Positions 22,810 to 24,009 of a stretch of 24,009 bases of DNA are shown here, in pieces. The notes under the pieces were generated by a model. The model was not told the DNA's origin and searched no databases. It worked only from the letters and a program-made list of their open reading frames with translations. Source of the stretch: JAYVJM01 sp043769275 (GTDB lineage: Bacteria; Pseudomonadota; Gammaproteobacteria; Pseudomonadales; UBA7239); contig JAYVJM010000058.1 in NCBI GenBank assembly GCA_043769275.1, forward strand, positions 1 to 24,009, read 5' to 3'. Made by a program: the position numbers and the translations under genes. How positions within the stretch are numbered: the first letter of the stretch is position 1; each line of letters starts with the position of its first letter.

Positions 22810-23829
22810 CTACAACTTTTCAACAACCCCCTTTGTTGCATTGACCATGTCTTCCTTGCTTTTCCGCGTCACCTGAACTCGACGCTCACTGATTACGTGC
22901 GTGCCAGTCTTCGTGTTAAAGAATGGACTGCCACTTGCAAAAGCGGCAATGCCAGTCGTTCCAAAATCTCGAATATCAACGATTCCATGCTGTCGCTCGG
23001 TGAACGTGAAGTAATCAGGATAGGATTTAATCAGCGCATCGAGATCATTATCTATGCCAGAGAGCACCGCTGCATAAGCCGATGCAGCGCCCATATATTG
23101 CGTAAGACGATTTTTTAAAATCAAGTGAATCTGCGGTAGACCACGCTCGGCACCCTTTAGCTTAGTGGCAAAGGTGTATTTGGCGTAGACTTCAGAAGGC
23201 AACTTAACGCCGTAAATCAGTGAAAAAGCGTTTTGGATTGCCCTGCGAGATGAGTCATCAGCCATTACAGGCAATATCACACGGTTAGCTGCTGACAGTG
23301 ATATTTGCGTGTACATGGAGAAACTTGGATTCGTATCAATAAACACCATGTTGTAATCTTGTTGCACTACATCTAGAAAATCTCGCAACCAGTCAATAAC
23401 ACCCAACCACGCATTCACCCCTGGAATGTCCGCGTTAGCTAATGTGTTCATAGCGATAGCTTGAAACTCTAACAGCGGATCGCCACATACAAGGTCAATA
23501 TTTGAAGGAACCTGCTGATTGTATTGATTTGGTTTCGTAATAAAACTTGCCGCATCAATTTTTGATGGCGAGAAAGGTGTAGACAAGCGAGCATCAAAAT
23601 AACCGCCGATACTGCAACGTGGAGTCAAGCCATGCCTCTCAAGTAGTCGCGCAGAGCCATTGTTGGATAGCCCTCCCAGCATCACCTCGGATAGATTGGC
23701 TTGCGGGCACACGTCAACGACTAAGACTCGAGCGTCAGGGTGTAACTGCGCATAACAACAAGCAACCTGAAAAGCTAGTGTTGTCTTTCCTGTCCCACCT
23801 TTATTGTTCCAAATTGCGTAAGTAGCCAT
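22810..23829 (-). CDS. ParA-family (MinD/Soj-like) ATPase, orphan
   Basis: The frame runs to 23934, but the ATG at 23829 is chosen: it has GGGGA seven bases before, and the frame beyond it crosses a group II intron end. The 339-residue protein begins MATYAIWNN and has the deviant Walker A KGGTGKTT (10-17, with signature K10 and P-loop K15). The switch motif DVCPQANLS (39-47) has Cys instead of the usual second Asp, and the Walker B is FIDTNPS (163-169). ParA ATPases position plasmids, chromosomes or other cargo with a partner such as ParB. No partner is in the window. The gene looks more AT-rich than its neighbours and lies 84 bases from a group II intron end, so it is probably on an acquired element. 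Cargo and role are unknown. Confidence 0.88.
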   Translation of the reverse strand: MATYAIWNNKGGTGKTTLAFQVACCYAQLHPDARVLVVDVCPQANLSEVMLGGLSNNGSARLLERHGLTPRCSIGGYFDARLSTPFSPSKIDAASFITKPNQYNQQVPSNIDLVCGDPLLEFQAIAMNTLANADIPGVNAWLGVIDWLRDFLDVVQQDYNMVFIDTNPSFSMYTQISLSAANRVILPVMADDSSRRAIQNAFSLIYGVKLPSEVYAKYTFATKLKGAERGLPQIHLILKNRLTQYMGAASAYAAVLSGIDNDLDALIKSYPDYFTFTERQHGIVDIRDFGTTGIAAFASGSPFFNTKTGTHVISERRVQVTRKSKEDMVNATKGVVEKL

Positions 23830-23882
23830 AGCTGTTTCCCCATATTGTACGCCAGCGGCACTGCTGCGTCTTTTTTTGACAT
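23775..23882 (-). CDS. Upstream ORF overlapping parA (35 codons), possible leader peptide
   Basis: ATG 23882 has the best ribosome site in this region, GGAGG (23895-23891) eight bases before. It opens MSKKDAAVPLAYNMGKQLWL and ends at TAG 23777-23775, out of frame with parA and covering its first 18 codons. It may be a leader that couples or limits parA translation, the true start of ParA after a frameshift, or chance. No homologue is recognised. Confidence 0.35.
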   Translation of the reverse strand: MSKKDAAVPLAYNMGKQLWLLTQFGTIKVGQERQH

Positions 23883-23912
23883 AGAAACATCCTCCATGGA
23901 CTCCACGAAGAA

Positions 23913-24009
23913 GTAGAGTAGAGAACAGGCTCACACCTGCCCTCCCTCATCAAACCGTGCTTGCGGTTTTCCCGCACACGGCTTTCCGATGTTCTTCATA
24001 TCAAGGCAT
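23913..24009 (-). mobile_element. Group II intron, 3' end (domains V and VI), cut by the window edge
   Basis: Read on the minus strand, the segment contains a domain V hairpin (23985-23952). After it comes a G-rich domain VI arm that pairs GAGGGAGG with TTCTCTACTC, leaving an unpaired A as branch-point candidate. The intron probably ends at ...CTCTAC near 23913, matching the AY end of group II introns. The intron-encoded reverse transcriptase, if any, lies beyond the window. The intron has the same orientation as parA and stands 84 bases before its start. Confidence 0.75.
23952..23985 (-). ncRNA. Group II intron domain V
   Basis: The minus strand AAGCCGTGTGCGG, an A-rich loop, then CCGCAAGCACGGTTT forms the expected 33-34 nt hairpin. 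The lower stem AAGCCGTGT/GCACGGTTT contains the catalytic AGC triad, then comes a two-base AA bulge and a GCGG/CCGC upper stem. This is the catalytic heart of the ribozyme and its most conserved part. Confidence 0.75.

Noticed and set aside
23830..23934. N-terminal extension of ParA to 23934
   Set aside because: The added codons run into the group II intron 3' end; ATG 23829 has its own ribosome site and yields the canonical ParA N-terminus.

Overview
The window looks like a chromosomal stretch of a gammaproteobacterium, probably from the Pseudomonadales/Cellvibrionales side. Evidence: the block TPR lipoprotein - lolB - ispE - tRNA-Gln - prs - rplY/ctc is the order known from Pseudomonas-type genomes, rpsU lies directly upstream of dnaG, and fdx-iscX, a DUF3094-like membrane protein, Tex, RsgA and an OprP/OprO-type porin are all present. 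Base composition is moderate (a little above 50% GC by eye), with a visibly more AT-rich right end.

Layout, left to right. (1) 1-54: the first 18 codons of a probable IS transposase pointing out of the window; then rsgA (+). (2) 1264-1317: a dispersed palindromic repeat, then a terminator. (3) 1445-4636 (-): a 1063-residue secreted protein with a cadherin-like domain, delta-60 propeller-like repeats and a calcium-binding thrombospondin type-3 tail. It occupies the slot where rpoD normally follows dnaG. (4) 4811-7010 (-): rpsU-dnaG with the classic terminator between them and a good sigma70 promoter in front. (5) 7289-8195 (+): a frameshifted YbhB/YbcL-type PEBP gene with a low-complexity insert. 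(6) tex (-), then divergent DUF3094-like gene, fdx and iscX (+). (7) 11804-16826 (-): an outer-membrane/isoprenoid/nucleotide/ribosome cluster (TPR lipoprotein, lolB, ispE, tRNA-Gln(TTG), prs, rplY) that looks co-transcribed. (8) 16990-17070: a second palindromic repeat of the same kind. (9) 17213-18898 (-): an OprP/OprO-like porin. (10) 19211-22576 (+): a four-gene CoA-ester operon: IpdA-like and IpdB-like subunits, a DUF35 Zn-ribbon/OB-fold protein and a thiolase-like protein with an altered active site. Its gene content points to late steps of steroid-ring (C/D) or similar polycyclic catabolism. (11) 22598-24009: a boundary region with a 59-residue secreted peptide gene, an orphan ParA-type ATPase preceded by a short overlapping upstream ORF, and the 3' end (domains V and VI) of a group II intron running off the window.

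Most of the window is housekeeping and well explained. The parts worth a second look are the IpdAB/DUF35/thiolase operon, the PEBP gene with its one-base frameshift at a C5 run, the giant repeat protein behind dnaG, the orphan ParA plus upstream ORF next to a group II intron, and the outward-facing palindromic repeats. I do not see an unmistakable new multi-gene defence or biosynthetic system; the ParA/intron end is the likeliest entry into one, but it is cut by the window edge.
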